From Dyadobacter sp. 50-39 (GTDB lineage: Bacteria > Bacteroidota > Bacteroidia > Cytophagales > Spirosomataceae), in contig MKSR01000037.1 in the NCBI GenBank assembly GCA_001898145.1, positions 17,694 through 81,693 on the forward strand: a stretch of 64,000 bases of DNA, written 5' to 3'. This document shows positions 33,284 to 42,586 of this stretch, in pieces (the first letter of the stretch is position 1; each line of letters starts with the position of its first letter). Both the position numbers and the translations under genes were made by a program. The notes under the pieces are model-generated. The model was given only the letters and a program-made list of their open reading frames with translations, was not told the origin of the DNA and searched no databases.

Positions 33284-34574
33284 CTATAATTTGACAAACT
33301 CAACGCGCCGGTTATTTGCCCGGCCTTCAGCAGTTGCATTGTCGGCAATCGGCTGGGATTCTCCCCGTCCATCCGTATCAATGCGTGCTTCATCAATATT
33401 CCAGTTAGTGACCAGCGCAGCTTTCACGGCGGCCGCCCGTTTGCCCGACAGTGTAAGGTTACTTTGATCATCGCCTTGACTGTCGGTATGCCCGGTCACC
33501 CGGATTTTGACCGCGGGGTTATCCGTTAGGGTTTGTCCGATTTCTTTCAAAATCGCATAGGAAACCGGCTTGATCACGTCCGAATTGGTGTCGAAAAGTA
33601 TCCCGCTTGTAACAAATTTGCCCTCTGTCAGCAGTTTGCTGCGGGTGTCGGGAAGGCCGGAGGCAACGCGCAGATCGGTCACAAACACTTCACGGTCTTT
33701 TACATAAAAGGTGTTGGTTTCAAAAATCATCCGGTAGTCGGCTCCTGGCTGAAATGCGCGCGGAATGTCCCAAACTTTGGTTTCATCCAGGTACACCCGC
33801 AGCCGCGCTTTCTGCCTCCATACCGATACCTTAACGAAAGGCTTTTCCGGCGTGTGCCAAAGATCAGTCGTTTTGGTATTGTTCAAAATTTCGCTCGGGT
33901 AGGAGTTCATAACAGCTATGCCCGTACTTCCAACAGGATCCAGTGTCACCGTCACCTGATTGGCGTAGTGGCGGGACAGTATTTCAGGATACAGCTTTGT
34001 GTCAACAAACCGCAGCATGGTCATTACGCGATGCGCGTCGTCGGCGCCGAGCTCGAACTCGATGGTTGTGTTCTCGGGAATTACAGGCACAGACTCAGGA
34101 TAAAATGCCTTCATCATTAAATTTGAGCCATTTGCCTGCTTTACCTTGGAGGGTCACAACTTCGCCGGATCCATCGGTATTCCATTTTCCCGGAAAATCA
34201 CCTACTGCGTCTTGTGTGAAATCTTCGGCCGCTATGACTTTTTCGCCCGGGATAAAGTCGAATTTTGAATAGGCGGCAAAGCCAACCGGCTGCTTTGACG
34301 CGGTCTTGGCCGTTTTTTCATCATTTGGCTGTTCAGCCCCAATTTCTTGTGTAGCAGGGTTTTCAGATACTTCTTTATGCTTATCCTTTTTTTTGAAAAG
34401 TCCGCCAATACCGTCTTCGACCTTGTCAAAGCCCTTGTCGATACTTTGATCAATGCGGCCGTTGGCGCGGTCGGTGGCTTTTCTTTTGGCGGTGTTACGC
34501 GGGTCAAGGATTTGCGCCTCGGCCAGGTGGACCAGCAGTATGGCGGCCAGAGTAATTTTGGAACAAATATTCAT
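33284..34574 (-). pseudogene. OmpA-family protein with a one-base frameshift
   Basis: Two overlapping minus-strand ORFs make one protein of about 430 residues. The first part (ATG 34574, MNICSKITLAAILLVHLAEA signal) ends GKWLKFNDEGILS at a stop; the second continues AFYPESVPVIPENTTIEFEL. Deleting one T in a T4 run (A4, plus 34102-34105) gives NDEGIYPESVPVIPENT, matching the pattern of such proteins. The C-terminal OmpA domain (about the last 110 residues) has IRVTGHTDSQGDDQSNLTLS and binds peptidoglycan. The gene would link the outer membrane to the cell wall. It is either damaged or mis-sequenced. A partial LytTR-like half-site pair lies just upstream (34598-34651). Confidence 0.85.
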
Positions 34575-34597
34575 CGGTTTTTCAGGAACGTGGCTGT

Positions 34598-34651
34598 CAA
34601 ATATCGGCCGGCACCTGCCGCATTCAAATACTGACTGAGCAACTGACAAAC
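34598..34651 (-). promoter_or_regulatory. Partial operator E upstream of the OmpA-type gene
   Basis: On the minus strand GTTTGTCA (34651-34644) is directly followed by GTTGCTCA (34643-34636), then exactly 30 bp and GATATTTG (34605-34598). The half-sites and the 30-bp distance are as in operators B, C and D, but the two half-sites abut and are not 21 bp apart, and the inverted arm is missing. A weaker or differently bound relative. Confidence 0.35.
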
Positions 34652-34769
34652 TTGAAGGAGTAAACTGCACGGTAAAATGCGCGTGTCACTCATTCAGGTG
34701 ATTCATCTGCTCACCGGCCCTGATCTTTTCGCTAAGCAGGACTATATTTACTTGCTACCAAGATATCTT

Positions 34770-36734
34770 ATGAAAAAAGTCCTGCTATTGCTGCTTGTTC
34801 ATATAACATTCCGTGCATTTGCTTCGGATACCCTTCGCGTTAGCCAGTTAGGAGAGCTATGGCAGTTAGGACAGACGTTTTCAGGGGAAATCAAAACATC
34901 CGACGGCCGCAGGGCGCAGCTTTATCACACGTTACAAAACGATCTGTCAAAAAGCGTTTTCATCGACCTGAAAGCGCCTTCTGCTGACAGCATTAAGGCT
35001 GCAATTCTGGGTAATTTATCTGACACGACCATCGTTTCCGGTCCCTATGTCAATGCAATGCACTGGCCGTTCCCGGAAAATCCCGCCATTATCCCGGTCC
35101 ATCTGAAAGCGGGCCAGACCATTTCCATACAGGTGACACTTTGGAGCGCTACCGGTAGGCCGTTTTCCGTTCAGAACGTCGTTCTGCAAAGCCGCGCTTA
35201 CACGCTGCAACAGTCCGTCGAAGGCTTTCGCGCGTTCATGGGCAGGACCGAATTCAATGGTTTTTTCCTTGGGGCAACCGTTTTTGCGATGCTGTTTTTC
35301 CTTTTGATCTGGGGAAAAGTAGGGCAGCGCGTTTTCCTTTTTTACAGTTTGTATTTACTGGGAGCTGCGGCTTATTCGCTGGTGGTCAAAACACTTCCGT
35401 ATTCCTATCTGACCAAACTCGCCTACATCGATTATCCCCTAACCTACAAACTCGGCGAACCGGTCCAGTACTTGTTTTTTGCGGCCTACGTAGCATTTGC
35501 CAAAGAGCTGCTTGACATCGACCGGAGGCAACAAGCGCTTTATTGGGCGGTGACCGTTTTCATTTACCTGCTGCTCGCCGGCGGTATTGGTTTGCTGGCG
35601 TACAATTTCCTGAATTTCGATTACAGTTTGCAACAACAAGCCTTTCTGTGGTCGCGGCTGATCATCCTGCCGGCTGCATTGCTATTGCTCTTCTGGATTA
35701 TTTTCAAAGTAAAAAGTCCGGTCAAATGGTTCTTTGTCGCGGGCAGCTCATTGTTTTTTATCGGCGGCTTGCTGGCAGTGATGGTAGATCCGAAGAGCCG
35801 TCACCTGTTTTTGGGCATCACCAACCTGAATCCGGTCAATTTTTTCAAAACCGGAATTTTACTCGAATGTCTCTGTTTCGCACTTGCGCTGGGGTATAAA
35901 ATCAGGATACAGCAAAACGAACGCGATGAAGCTGCCCGGGCCTACATTGCCCAGCTCGAACTGAACCGTCAAATGGCCGAAAGTGAAAACCTGCGGCTTG
36001 AAAAGATGGTAGAAGAACGCACCGAAGAAATCCTTCAAAAAAACACACTGATCGAACAGCAGAAACAGGCGCAGCTGCGGGCCGATCTGGAAAAGCAGCT
36101 GGCCGAAATGGAAATGAGGGCACTGCGTAGCCAGATGAACCCGCATTTTATTTTCAATAGCCTGAATTCTATTCGTTACCAGATCCTGAAAGCGGATTAT
36201 GAGCAGGCTGTGGATTATCTCAACCATTTCTCAAAACTCCTCCGCTACGTGCTACAAAACTCCCGGGAGCACGTAGTAAGCCTGGCCGATGAGATTGAAA
36301 TGAACAAGTTGTATGTACAGCTCGAAAAGCTGCGGTTTAGCCAGGGATTCGAGTTTGTGCTTCATATTCCTGACGACATCGACACTGCGGGCATCATGGT
36401 GCCGCCCATGCTTTTGCAGCCTTATATTGAAAATGCGGTAAAACACGGACTGGTACCCAGCCGCAAGCCACTAAAAAAGTTGTCGCTTCGAATGCAGCTT
36501 TGCCCGGCCGGCTACCATATCATGATTGAAGACAATGGCGTTGGCCGGTCGTTGGCCCCCAGATCTACGCTGCAAGGCAAGCAGCAATTGGGTATGGTGA
36601 TCGCGGGCGAGCGGATCGGGCTTTTCAACCTGCACTTCCAGCCTCGCATTTACGTTGAAGTGGAAGATCTTTTCGAAGCAGGTACACCCAGCGGTACCCG
36701 CGTTTTATTCACCTACGATATGCAGGAAAAATGA
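34770..36734 (+). CDS. 7TM-DISM sensor histidine kinase (LytS-type output)
   Basis: The start ATG 34770 gives a signal peptide (MKKVLLLLLVHITFRAFA); the ORF is open from 34677 but that would bury the signal. The protein (about 654 residues) has an extracytoplasmic sensor domain (to about 175), a 7TM-DISM block of seven helices (about 185-385), a coiled coil (NRQMAESENLRLEKMVEERTEE), and a His_kinase output with the phospho-His in SQMNPHFIFNSLNSIRY and an ATPase domain (LQPYIENAVKHGL). It overlaps the LytTR gene by 4 bp (ATGA). In this group the 7TM-DISM sensor probably detects a carbohydrate or other periplasmic ligand. Confidence 0.92.
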   Translation: MKKVLLLLLVHITFRAFASDTLRVSQLGELWQLGQTFSGEIKTSDGRRAQLYHTLQNDLSKSVFIDLKAPSADSIKAAILGNLSDTTIVSGPYVNAMHWPFPENPAIIPVHLKAGQTISIQVTLWSATGRPFSVQNVVLQSRAYTLQQSVEGFRAFMGRTEFNGFFLGATVFAMLFFLLIWGKVGQRVFLFYSLYLLGAAAYSLVVKTLPYSYLTKLAYIDYPLTYKLGEPVQYLFFAAYVAFAKELLDIDRRQQALYWAVTVFIYLLLAGGIGLLAYNFLNFDYSLQQQAFLWSRLIILPAALLLLFWIIFKVKSPVKWFFVAGSSLFFIGGLLAVMVDPKSRHLFLGITNLNPVNFFKTGILLECLCFALALGYKIRIQQNERDEAARAYIAQLELNRQMAESENLRLEKMVEERTEEILQKNTLIEQQKQAQLRADLEKQLAEMEMRALRSQMNPHFIFNSLNSIRYQILKADYEQAVDYLNHFSKLLRYVLQNSREHVVSLADEIEMNKLYVQLEKLRFSQGFEFVLHIPDDIDTAGIMVPPMLLQPYIENAVKHGLVPSRKPLKKLSLRMQLCPAGYHIMIEDNGVGRSLAPRSTLQGKQQLGMVIAGERIGLFNLHFQPRIYVEVEDLFEAGTPSGTRVLFTYDMQEK

Positions 36735-37492
36735 TTTACTCAGCTGTTCTGATCGACGACGAAACCCACTGTACCGAGAGCCTGGACCTGCTTTTGCGCA
36801 AGGCCGACCTGGGAATAGAAGTGATTGCGAAATTCAATGAGCCAGCCGCAGCTGTAACTTTTTTAAACGCGAATCCGGTGGATTTGATTTTTCTGGATAT
36901 CGAAATGCCGGAGATGAACGGTTTCCAGTTGCTGGAGAGTGTACATAATCCGGAATTCGACCTGGTTTTTACTACGGCCTACGACCAGTATGCAATCAAA
37001 GCCTTTGGTTACAGCGCAATGAACTATTTATTGAAGCCCATCGATCCCGAGGAGCTTTCACAGACCGTTACCAAATGGATCGCCAAGAAAAACAAAGCTC
37101 TCGAACCCGCTCAGATCAGGTTGTTACATCATTTCTTTCAGAACCCAAGCACGCCCAAAAAACGTGTCGCCGTGCCTACTTCCGATGGGCTGGAATTCCT
37201 AGAAATCGACCGGATCATTCGATGCGAAAGCGAAAGCAACTATACCTGGCTGCATTCGGTCGACAATCAAAAATTGCTGGTTTGCCGGACGCTCAAAGAA
37301 GTTGAATCCATTTTAAGCGAGAGTGGTTTTTTACGAATCCATCATTCCCATCTGATCAATCCCAGCTTTGTCCGCAAGTTCATCCGTCACGACGGCGGCT
37401 CTATCATTATGGACGACGGCATGCAGCTCTCAGTTTCCCGGACCCGAAAGGAGAGGCTTTTCGAGCTTTTCGACAATGTTAAGAGGTTATGA
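36731..37492 (+). CDS. LytTR-family response regulator (partner of 7TM-DISM kinase)
   Basis: A 253-residue regulator. The receiver (1-120) has D9/D10, phospho-acceptor D56 in FLDIEMPE, and K in NYLLKPID. The LytTR domain (about 150-250) includes FLRIHHSHLINPSFVRKFI. It starts in an ATGA overlap with the kinase gene, so both are co-translated. Its targets are unknown; no GTTNGTCA 21-bp repeat is found directly around it, apart from the partial site E 100 bp upstream of the kinase gene. Confidence 0.94.
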   Translation: MIYSAVLIDDETHCTESLDLLLRKADLGIEVIAKFNEPAAAVTFLNANPVDLIFLDIEMPEMNGFQLLESVHNPEFDLVFTTAYDQYAIKAFGYSAMNYLLKPIDPEELSQTVTKWIAKKNKALEPAQIRLLHHFFQNPSTPKKRVAVPTSDGLEFLEIDRIIRCESESNYTWLHSVDNQKLLVCRTLKEVESILSESGFLRIHHSHLINPSFVRKFIRHDGGSIIMDDGMQLSVSRTRKERLFELFDNVKRL

Positions 37493-37646
37493 CCAAATTG
37501 TTTTTTATAACAACTTCAAAGCGTTGCAGGGTGGTATTCGTGGGAATTAAGGGGCCTTGGGGGGCAAGACCTGAATTTAATGGAGCATCAGACAGCGTAA
37601 TGGCACGGTTATAGCAGACAATGCTATTAATTATCCAATTGCTGCT

Positions 37647-38078
37647 ATGAAGCCGAAACAATATTTACTCGCGACCAGAAACGTTGCTACCCTTGTTATT
37701 TTACTCTGCGTGTTTTCTTCCTGCTCGAGGAAGCTCACCTTTTCCAGATCTGCCATCGTCCCGGCCGCCCAGGGGGCTGTCAGAGTCAACCGTGACAAAA
37801 ATGATAACTACGCCGTAGACCTTAACATCCGTCACTTGTCACCACCCGAACGGCTGGTTGAATCCAGAAACGTATATGTCGTCTGGGCCAATACAAGAGA
37901 CAATGGTGTGAGGAACATGGGGCAATTGAATAGCAGGAAAGGCCTTTTTTCCAAAATGCTCAGAAGCAACCTGCAGACTGTAATGACTTTCGAGCCTACC
38001 AATTTTTTTATCACCGCCGAGAGAGAGGCTAATATCCAGTACCCGGAAGGCCAAGTTATCTTGACCACCAGACGGTGA
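37647..38078 (+). CDS. Putative lipoprotein, 143 residues
   Basis: MKPKQYLLATRNVATLVILLCVFSSCSRK shows a signal peptide with lipobox FSSC, so the protein is lipidated. The mature part (about 115 residues) is beta-rich with an immunoglobulin-like feel (AVDLNIRHLSPPERLVESRN; ITAEREANIQYPEGQVILTTRR), similar to small Bacteroidota lipoproteins that act in membrane stress. It overlaps the PRC-barrel ORF by 4 bp if that starts at 38075, or lies 20 bp before its ATG at 38099. Confidence 0.75.
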   Translation: MKPKQYLLATRNVATLVILLCVFSSCSRKLTFSRSAIVPAAQGAVRVNRDKNDNYAVDLNIRHLSPPERLVESRNVYVVWANTRDNGVRNMGQLNSRKGLFSKMLRSNLQTVMTFEPTNFFITAEREANIQYPEGQVILTTRR

Positions 38079-38098
38079 AAGACGCAAGATCAGGACAG

Positions 38099-38803
38099 AT
38101 GAAAAGAAGCATTGAAAGCTTGACGGGATATTCAATCGGCGGGACAGATGGCGTTATAGGTTCGGTCGGGGAATTGTATTTCGATGATATGACCTGGCAG
38201 ATACGCTACTGGGTTATAGATACCGGAAAATGGCTTCCAGGCAGAAAGGTACTCATCCCTCCGCAAGTAATCTTGGGGCTTGACTGGAAGAATAAAATCA
38301 TCGAAACTAGCCTAACCATTCACCAGATTAAAAATAGTCCCGCGCCTGATGCCGATAAGCCCGTATCCCTACAAGAGGAATCAAAGTCCTTCGGTTATTC
38401 CCCCAATTACTGGTTCTTGCCAGCAATGAATGACGAAGTTGGTTTAACCAACCAGCCCGGTGGCGACAGTTTACCTAATTGTCACCTACGAAGCTCTCGG
38501 GCTTTGATCGGCTATCAGGTTCAGGGGCGGGATAACTATTTGGGTACTATTACAGACTTCATCATCGAATTTGACACTCAGAAATTGAGTCACATCGTCG
38601 TTGATGGTCGAGCCTGGTTACATTCAAATTACCTGTTGATAGGGGTGGAATCAGTGCTCCGGATTGAATGGGCAACATCCAGCATGACTGTTGAACTTGG
38701 GAAGGTTGAAGTCAAGGATTTTGGCAGATATAATCCATGCGATGGTATCAATGTTTTAATGGATGGTTCTTACTTGGACTATCATGGCCGGCCAGCCAAG
38801 TAA
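38099..38803 (+). CDS. PRC-barrel domain protein
   Basis: From ATG 38099 (MKRSIESLTGYSIGGTDGVIG) the protein has about 234 residues with two PRC-barrel-like modules: the first (about 1-80) with GSVGELYFDDMTWQIRYWVI, and the second (about 130-225) with LIGYQVQGRDNYLGTITDFI. PRC barrels are small beta-barrels found in photosystem subunits, RimM and many stress proteins. There is no signal peptide, so it is cytoplasmic. The upstream start at 38075 would add 8 residues. It follows the lipoprotein gene and is possibly co-transcribed with it. Its neighbours downstream are a DUF305 protein and antiporters, suggesting envelope or ionic stress. Confidence 0.85.
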   Translation: MKRSIESLTGYSIGGTDGVIGSVGELYFDDMTWQIRYWVIDTGKWLPGRKVLIPPQVILGLDWKNKIIETSLTIHQIKNSPAPDADKPVSLQEESKSFGYSPNYWFLPAMNDEVGLTNQPGGDSLPNCHLRSSRALIGYQVQGRDNYLGTITDFIIEFDTQKLSHIVVDGRAWLHSNYLLIGVESVLRIEWATSSMTVELGKVEVKDFGRYNPCDGINVLMDGSYLDYHGRPAK

Positions 38804-38956
38804 CTGACGCTTTGAAACGCTCGTTTTAGAAGGCATTGATTTGAGACGCAAGGTGGATTTTAGCTGGAAGAAATAAAGATATCTACATCAGATAAAGAAT
38901 CTGTGCAAGAGTACTCTCAAGCGCAGGGCATTCACTTTTAAACTTTAACATTGCTT

Positions 38957-39403
38957 ATGGAAAACAGCAATTATTTGAAATTCATCGGAATGCTTATGGC
39001 TTCCTTCTTTGTGATGTATGCTGTCATGTTCTTAAATGTCAATGATATGGAACATATTTATCTAAGCGTCACACGTCTGTACATGACAATTCTGATGATT
39101 TGCCCGATGGCGATCATCATGGTGCTTTTCATGCCCAATATGTACCCCAGAAAAAGGGCAAACATGATGATTTATATGGGTAGCGCCCTAATCTTTGTCC
39201 TGGCATTCACGTTTCTGCGCAACCAAACTTTCGTCAGTGACAAGCAGTATATGAAGGCGATGATCCCGCACCATTCTTCGGCAATTTTGACCAGCAGCAG
39301 GGCGGATATCAAAGACCCCCAGGTGAGGATGCTTGCCGATAGCATTGTCAAGTCCCAGCGTGAGGAAATCCAGCTGATGCGCTCGGCCCTTGAAAGGTTT
39401 TGA
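38957..39403 (+). CDS. DUF305 family membrane protein
   Basis: A 148-residue protein from ATG 38957 (MENSNYLKFIGMLMASFFVMY). It has three transmembrane helices in the N-terminal two thirds and a C-terminal DUF305 (ferritin-like) motif: DKQYMKAMIPHHSSAILTSS and REEIQLM. DUF305 proteins often occur with copper and metal-stress genes; the HH pair is a likely metal ligand. It converges with the antiporter gene. Confidence 0.85.
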   Translation: MENSNYLKFIGMLMASFFVMYAVMFLNVNDMEHIYLSVTRLYMTILMICPMAIIMVLFMPNMYPRKRANMMIYMGSALIFVLAFTFLRNQTFVSDKQYMKAMIPHHSSAILTSSRADIKDPQVRMLADSIVKSQREEIQLMRSALERF

Positions 39404-39427
39404 CAAATCGTCTGTTGCCAAATCAGC

Positions 39428-40660
39428 CTATTTGTAGCGTTTGATCAACCGGGAAATGGTAAGTCCCTGGATCAAAATAGAAAAGAGGACAATCACAAAC
39501 GTGACGGGCACGATAATGTTTTTGAAAGGACTTGTTGGAAGGGATAATGCCAGGGCGACTGATATACCGCCACGCAGACCGCCCCACGCCATTATTTTAA
39601 GGCTGGAAAGAGGAAAATCCTTGATGAACCTAAACAGGCCGGCAGTTGTATAAAGGGCCACAAAGCGGAAGGTTACTACCACCACCGACATTACCAGACC
39701 GATGATAATATAAATGAGCTTGAAATCCACGATGACGATTTCGAGCCCAATTAACAAAAAAAGGACAGCATTGAGAATTTCATCGATCACCTCCCAGAAT
39801 TTACCCAGATAGTCGCGGGTCATATCGCTCATTGCCAGTGCTTTTCCGCGGTTTCCTGTCATGATACCGGCGACAACCATCGCCAGTGGGCCCGATACGT
39901 GTAACAGATGGCATAGGGAATAACCACCCATCACCATGGCCAGGGAAATCAATATTTCGGTCTGAAAATGGTCAATTGACTTCATCAATTGATAGCCTGT
40001 CAGACCTACCAAACCCCCAATCAACAGCCCGCCACCAGCCTCTTGTAAAAACAAAAGGCCAATCGCGCCCGCCCCGAAATTTCCTATTCCAACCGACGCA
40101 ATTTTAAGTAGCGTGGCAAAAACTACCACGCCGATCCCGTCGTTGAAAAGCGATTCGCCGATGATGTTTGTTTCCATAGCCTTGGAAAGCCCAGCCTGTT
40201 TTAAAATCCCCATGACGGCGATAGGATCAGTTGGAGATATAAGGGCTCCTAAAAGCAGACAGTATATGATAGGGACCGGTTTATCTAAAAGATCCATGAT
40301 AAAATAAAAGCCGTAACCTACCAGTACCGTTGAGATCAGAGTTCCCATAACTGCAAAGCTTGCAATGCTCTTCGAAGCCCTGAGAAGATCGGACAGGTTT
40401 ACATGCAAAGCCCCGGCAAACAGCAGAAAGCTCAGCAGGATGCCCAATAGAAAATCTGAAAAATCGATCAGCGACAATTCTTTCTCGATCAGGGCGGTAA
40501 AGCTGCCGGAAATGTAACCGATGCAGATTACAGTCAAGGCGGCCAATGCGCCCAATAACATCAGGCTGATCCCTGACGGCAGTTTCAAAATTCTCACGTT
40601 CAGGTAGGAAAATAATGCGGCCAAGGTGATCAGCACTGAGAAAAGCAAGAATATTTCCAT
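39428..40660 (-). CDS. Cation:proton antiporter (CPA1/NhaP-type)
   Basis: A 410-residue polytopic protein with about 12 transmembrane helices. Motifs of the CPA1 family are present: LGALISPTDPIAVMGILK and NIIGESLFNDGIGVVVF, where the ND pair binds the ion. It exchanges Na+ or K+ for H+ at the inner membrane. There is no extended cytoplasmic regulatory tail. Its neighbours include an APC permease, DUF389, and a broken nhaA, so this is a region of ion homeostasis. Confidence 0.92.
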   Translation of the reverse strand: MEIFLLFSVLITLAALFSYLNVRILKLPSGISLMLLGALAALTVICIGYISGSFTALIEKELSLIDFSDFLLGILLSFLLFAGALHVNLSDLLRASKSIASFAVMGTLISTVLVGYGFYFIMDLLDKPVPIIYCLLLGALISPTDPIAVMGILKQAGLSKAMETNIIGESLFNDGIGVVVFATLLKIASVGIGNFGAGAIGLLFLQEAGGGLLIGGLVGLTGYQLMKSIDHFQTEILISLAMVMGGYSLCHLLHVSGPLAMVVAGIMTGNRGKALAMSDMTRDYLGKFWEVIDEILNAVLFLLIGLEIVIVDFKLIYIIIGLVMSVVVVTFRFVALYTTAGLFRFIKDFPLSSLKIMAWGGLRGGISVALALSLPTSPFKNIIVPVTFVIVLFSILIQGLTISRLIKRYK

Positions 40661-40849
40661 AAATCAAAGATATTGATTGGTTGAGCTCCGGAATACTGCG
40701 TCTGAAATTCGTTTTCGGGCAAGAGCTACGTTGAATTGTAAACATTTGTTTGCTGACATGATTGTACAAAGGTTTTGAGGCCTTATTTTTTTATCCTTTA
40801 TTTTACCCTCCGTACGATCTGCAAACTAACCCTATGTAAACAATTTTCT

Positions 40850-42586
40850 ATGCAAAATCATAAAAAGCTGAATGAATTGGCAGCAACTGCCATTTGTGGC
40901 AACGATATCACTTCTTCATGCCTGTATGTCTCTTCGCTGACGATCATTTACGCGGGCCAGTATGCCTGGCTGGCTTTGCTGCTGGTCGCTATTGTGCTTT
41001 TTGTGTTCAGGAAGATCTATGGGGAAGTCGTGGGTGCCCTGCCGCTGAACGGCGGCGCATACAACGTCTTGCTTAATACAACCAGTAAAAGCAATGCTTC
41101 TATTGCTGCCTGCCTGACAATCCTTTCCTACATGGCGACCGCTGTGATTTCTGCCAGTGAGGCCATGCACTATCTGCACGGGATCTTACCGGGCGTGCCG
41201 GTGCTCTTGGCCACTGCTGTGCTGATTACCCTATTTCTTTTTCTGGTGATGTCAGGAATCAGTGAATCTTCCATTGTGGCTGTCATCATTTTTATTTTGC
41301 ATATCACAGCCATGATCTTGCTCATTGGCAGCGCCGGATGGTATATCCTCAAAAATGGGCTGGATATAGCAATCAGCAACTTCCAAATGCCAGCGCATGG
41401 TAGTCTTGCCACAGCGCTGTTCTTTGGTTTCAGCACAGCCATGCTCGGTATTTCGGGTTTTGAAAGTTCAGCCAACTTTGTTGAAGAACAACAGCAGGGC
41501 GTTTTCAGGAAAACGTTACGGAACATGTGGGTTGCTGTCTCGCTGATCAATCCGCTGATGGCGCTGGCGGCAGTCTCAGTACTTCCGCTGGCCGAAGTGG
41601 CCGAGCACCAGGAAGCTTTGCTGTCACACCTGGGCAACCAAACAGCAGGGAGTTGGCTTGCTATGTTTATCTCGGTGGATGCTGTGCTGGTATTGAGCGG
41701 GGCTTTGCTGACCTCATATGTCGGTGTCAATGGTTTGATACGCAGGATGACGCTCGACCGTATCCTTCCACAGTTTCTTCTGAAAGAGAATAGCCGTGGC
41801 AGCTCCCCGCGGATCTTGGGCGTTTTCTATCTGCTATGCTTGTCGGTGCTTTTTATTACCCAGGGTCAGCTTGGCCCGCTGGCAGGGGTCTATACGATTT
41901 CATTCTTATTGGTAATGATTTACTTTGGGTTTGGAAACTTCCTATTAAAACTTAAACGCGCGCGCCTGCCGCGGCCCGAACGGGCGCCGGTCATGTCGGT
42001 GGCTTTTGCCTTGTTGGCGGTAATGGTGGCCCTATATGGCAATGTCCGCCTGCATGCGGATTACCTGATTGTATTTCTGCAATATTTTCTTCCCGCTTTG
42101 GTGCTGATCATGCTTCTGCTCAGCAGGAACGAAATATTGCAATATGCTTTGCGCTTCTTAGACGGTTTTTTTACTGGCGTGAAACGTTTTATTATCGTAG
42201 CCAAATGGCATTTGACCCGCTCGTTAAAACGACTTACCGAGCAGGAATTTGTGTATTTTACCAAAGGTGATGATATCTCGATCCTCAATAAAGTGATGAT
42301 TTATGTTCAAGAGAATGAGATTACTAAGAAGCTAAAAATTGTGACTGTGCTAAACGACGGCGGCCACGTATCAGAAGATTTCCTTCGTGACCTTGATGTG
42401 CTTGACCGCGCATACCCGGAGATCAAAATTGAGTATACACAGGTTCATGGTGTTTTTGGCCCGGAGATCATCCAGCGGCTCAGCGCACAATGGAATATCC
42501 CGATCAACTTCATGTTTATCAGCTCGCCAAGCGACCGGTTCTCACACAGGGTATCTGATCTGGGTGGGGTCCGGCTTATTATTTAA
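40850..42586 (+). CDS. APC-superfamily amino acid permease
   Basis: From ATG 40850 (MQNHKKLNELAATAICGNDI) the protein has 578 residues: about 12 transmembrane helices (residues 10-420) and a C-terminal cytoplasmic part of about 140 residues. The first helix has the conserved unwound GND-type region and helix 6 the SGFESSANFVEEQ motif. Substrate unknown. The C-terminal part (FTKGDDISILNKVMIYVQENEITKKLKIV) resembles a USP-like or DUF-type sensor fold. It ends head-to-head with DUF389 (4-bp overlap of 3' ends). Confidence 0.88.
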   Translation: MQNHKKLNELAATAICGNDITSSCLYVSSLTIIYAGQYAWLALLLVAIVLFVFRKIYGEVVGALPLNGGAYNVLLNTTSKSNASIAACLTILSYMATAVISASEAMHYLHGILPGVPVLLATAVLITLFLFLVMSGISESSIVAVIIFILHITAMILLIGSAGWYILKNGLDIAISNFQMPAHGSLATALFFGFSTAMLGISGFESSANFVEEQQQGVFRKTLRNMWVAVSLINPLMALAAVSVLPLAEVAEHQEALLSHLGNQTAGSWLAMFISVDAVLVLSGALLTSYVGVNGLIRRMTLDRILPQFLLKENSRGSSPRILGVFYLLCLSVLFITQGQLGPLAGVYTISFLLVMIYFGFGNFLLKLKRARLPRPERAPVMSVAFALLAVMVALYGNVRLHADYLIVFLQYFLPALVLIMLLLSRNEILQYALRFLDGFFTGVKRFIIVAKWHLTRSLKRLTEQEFVYFTKGDDISILNKVMIYVQENEITKKLKIVTVLNDGGHVSEDFLRDLDVLDRAYPEIKIEYTQVHGVFGPEIIQRLSAQWNIPINFMFISSPSDRFSHRVSDLGGVRLII

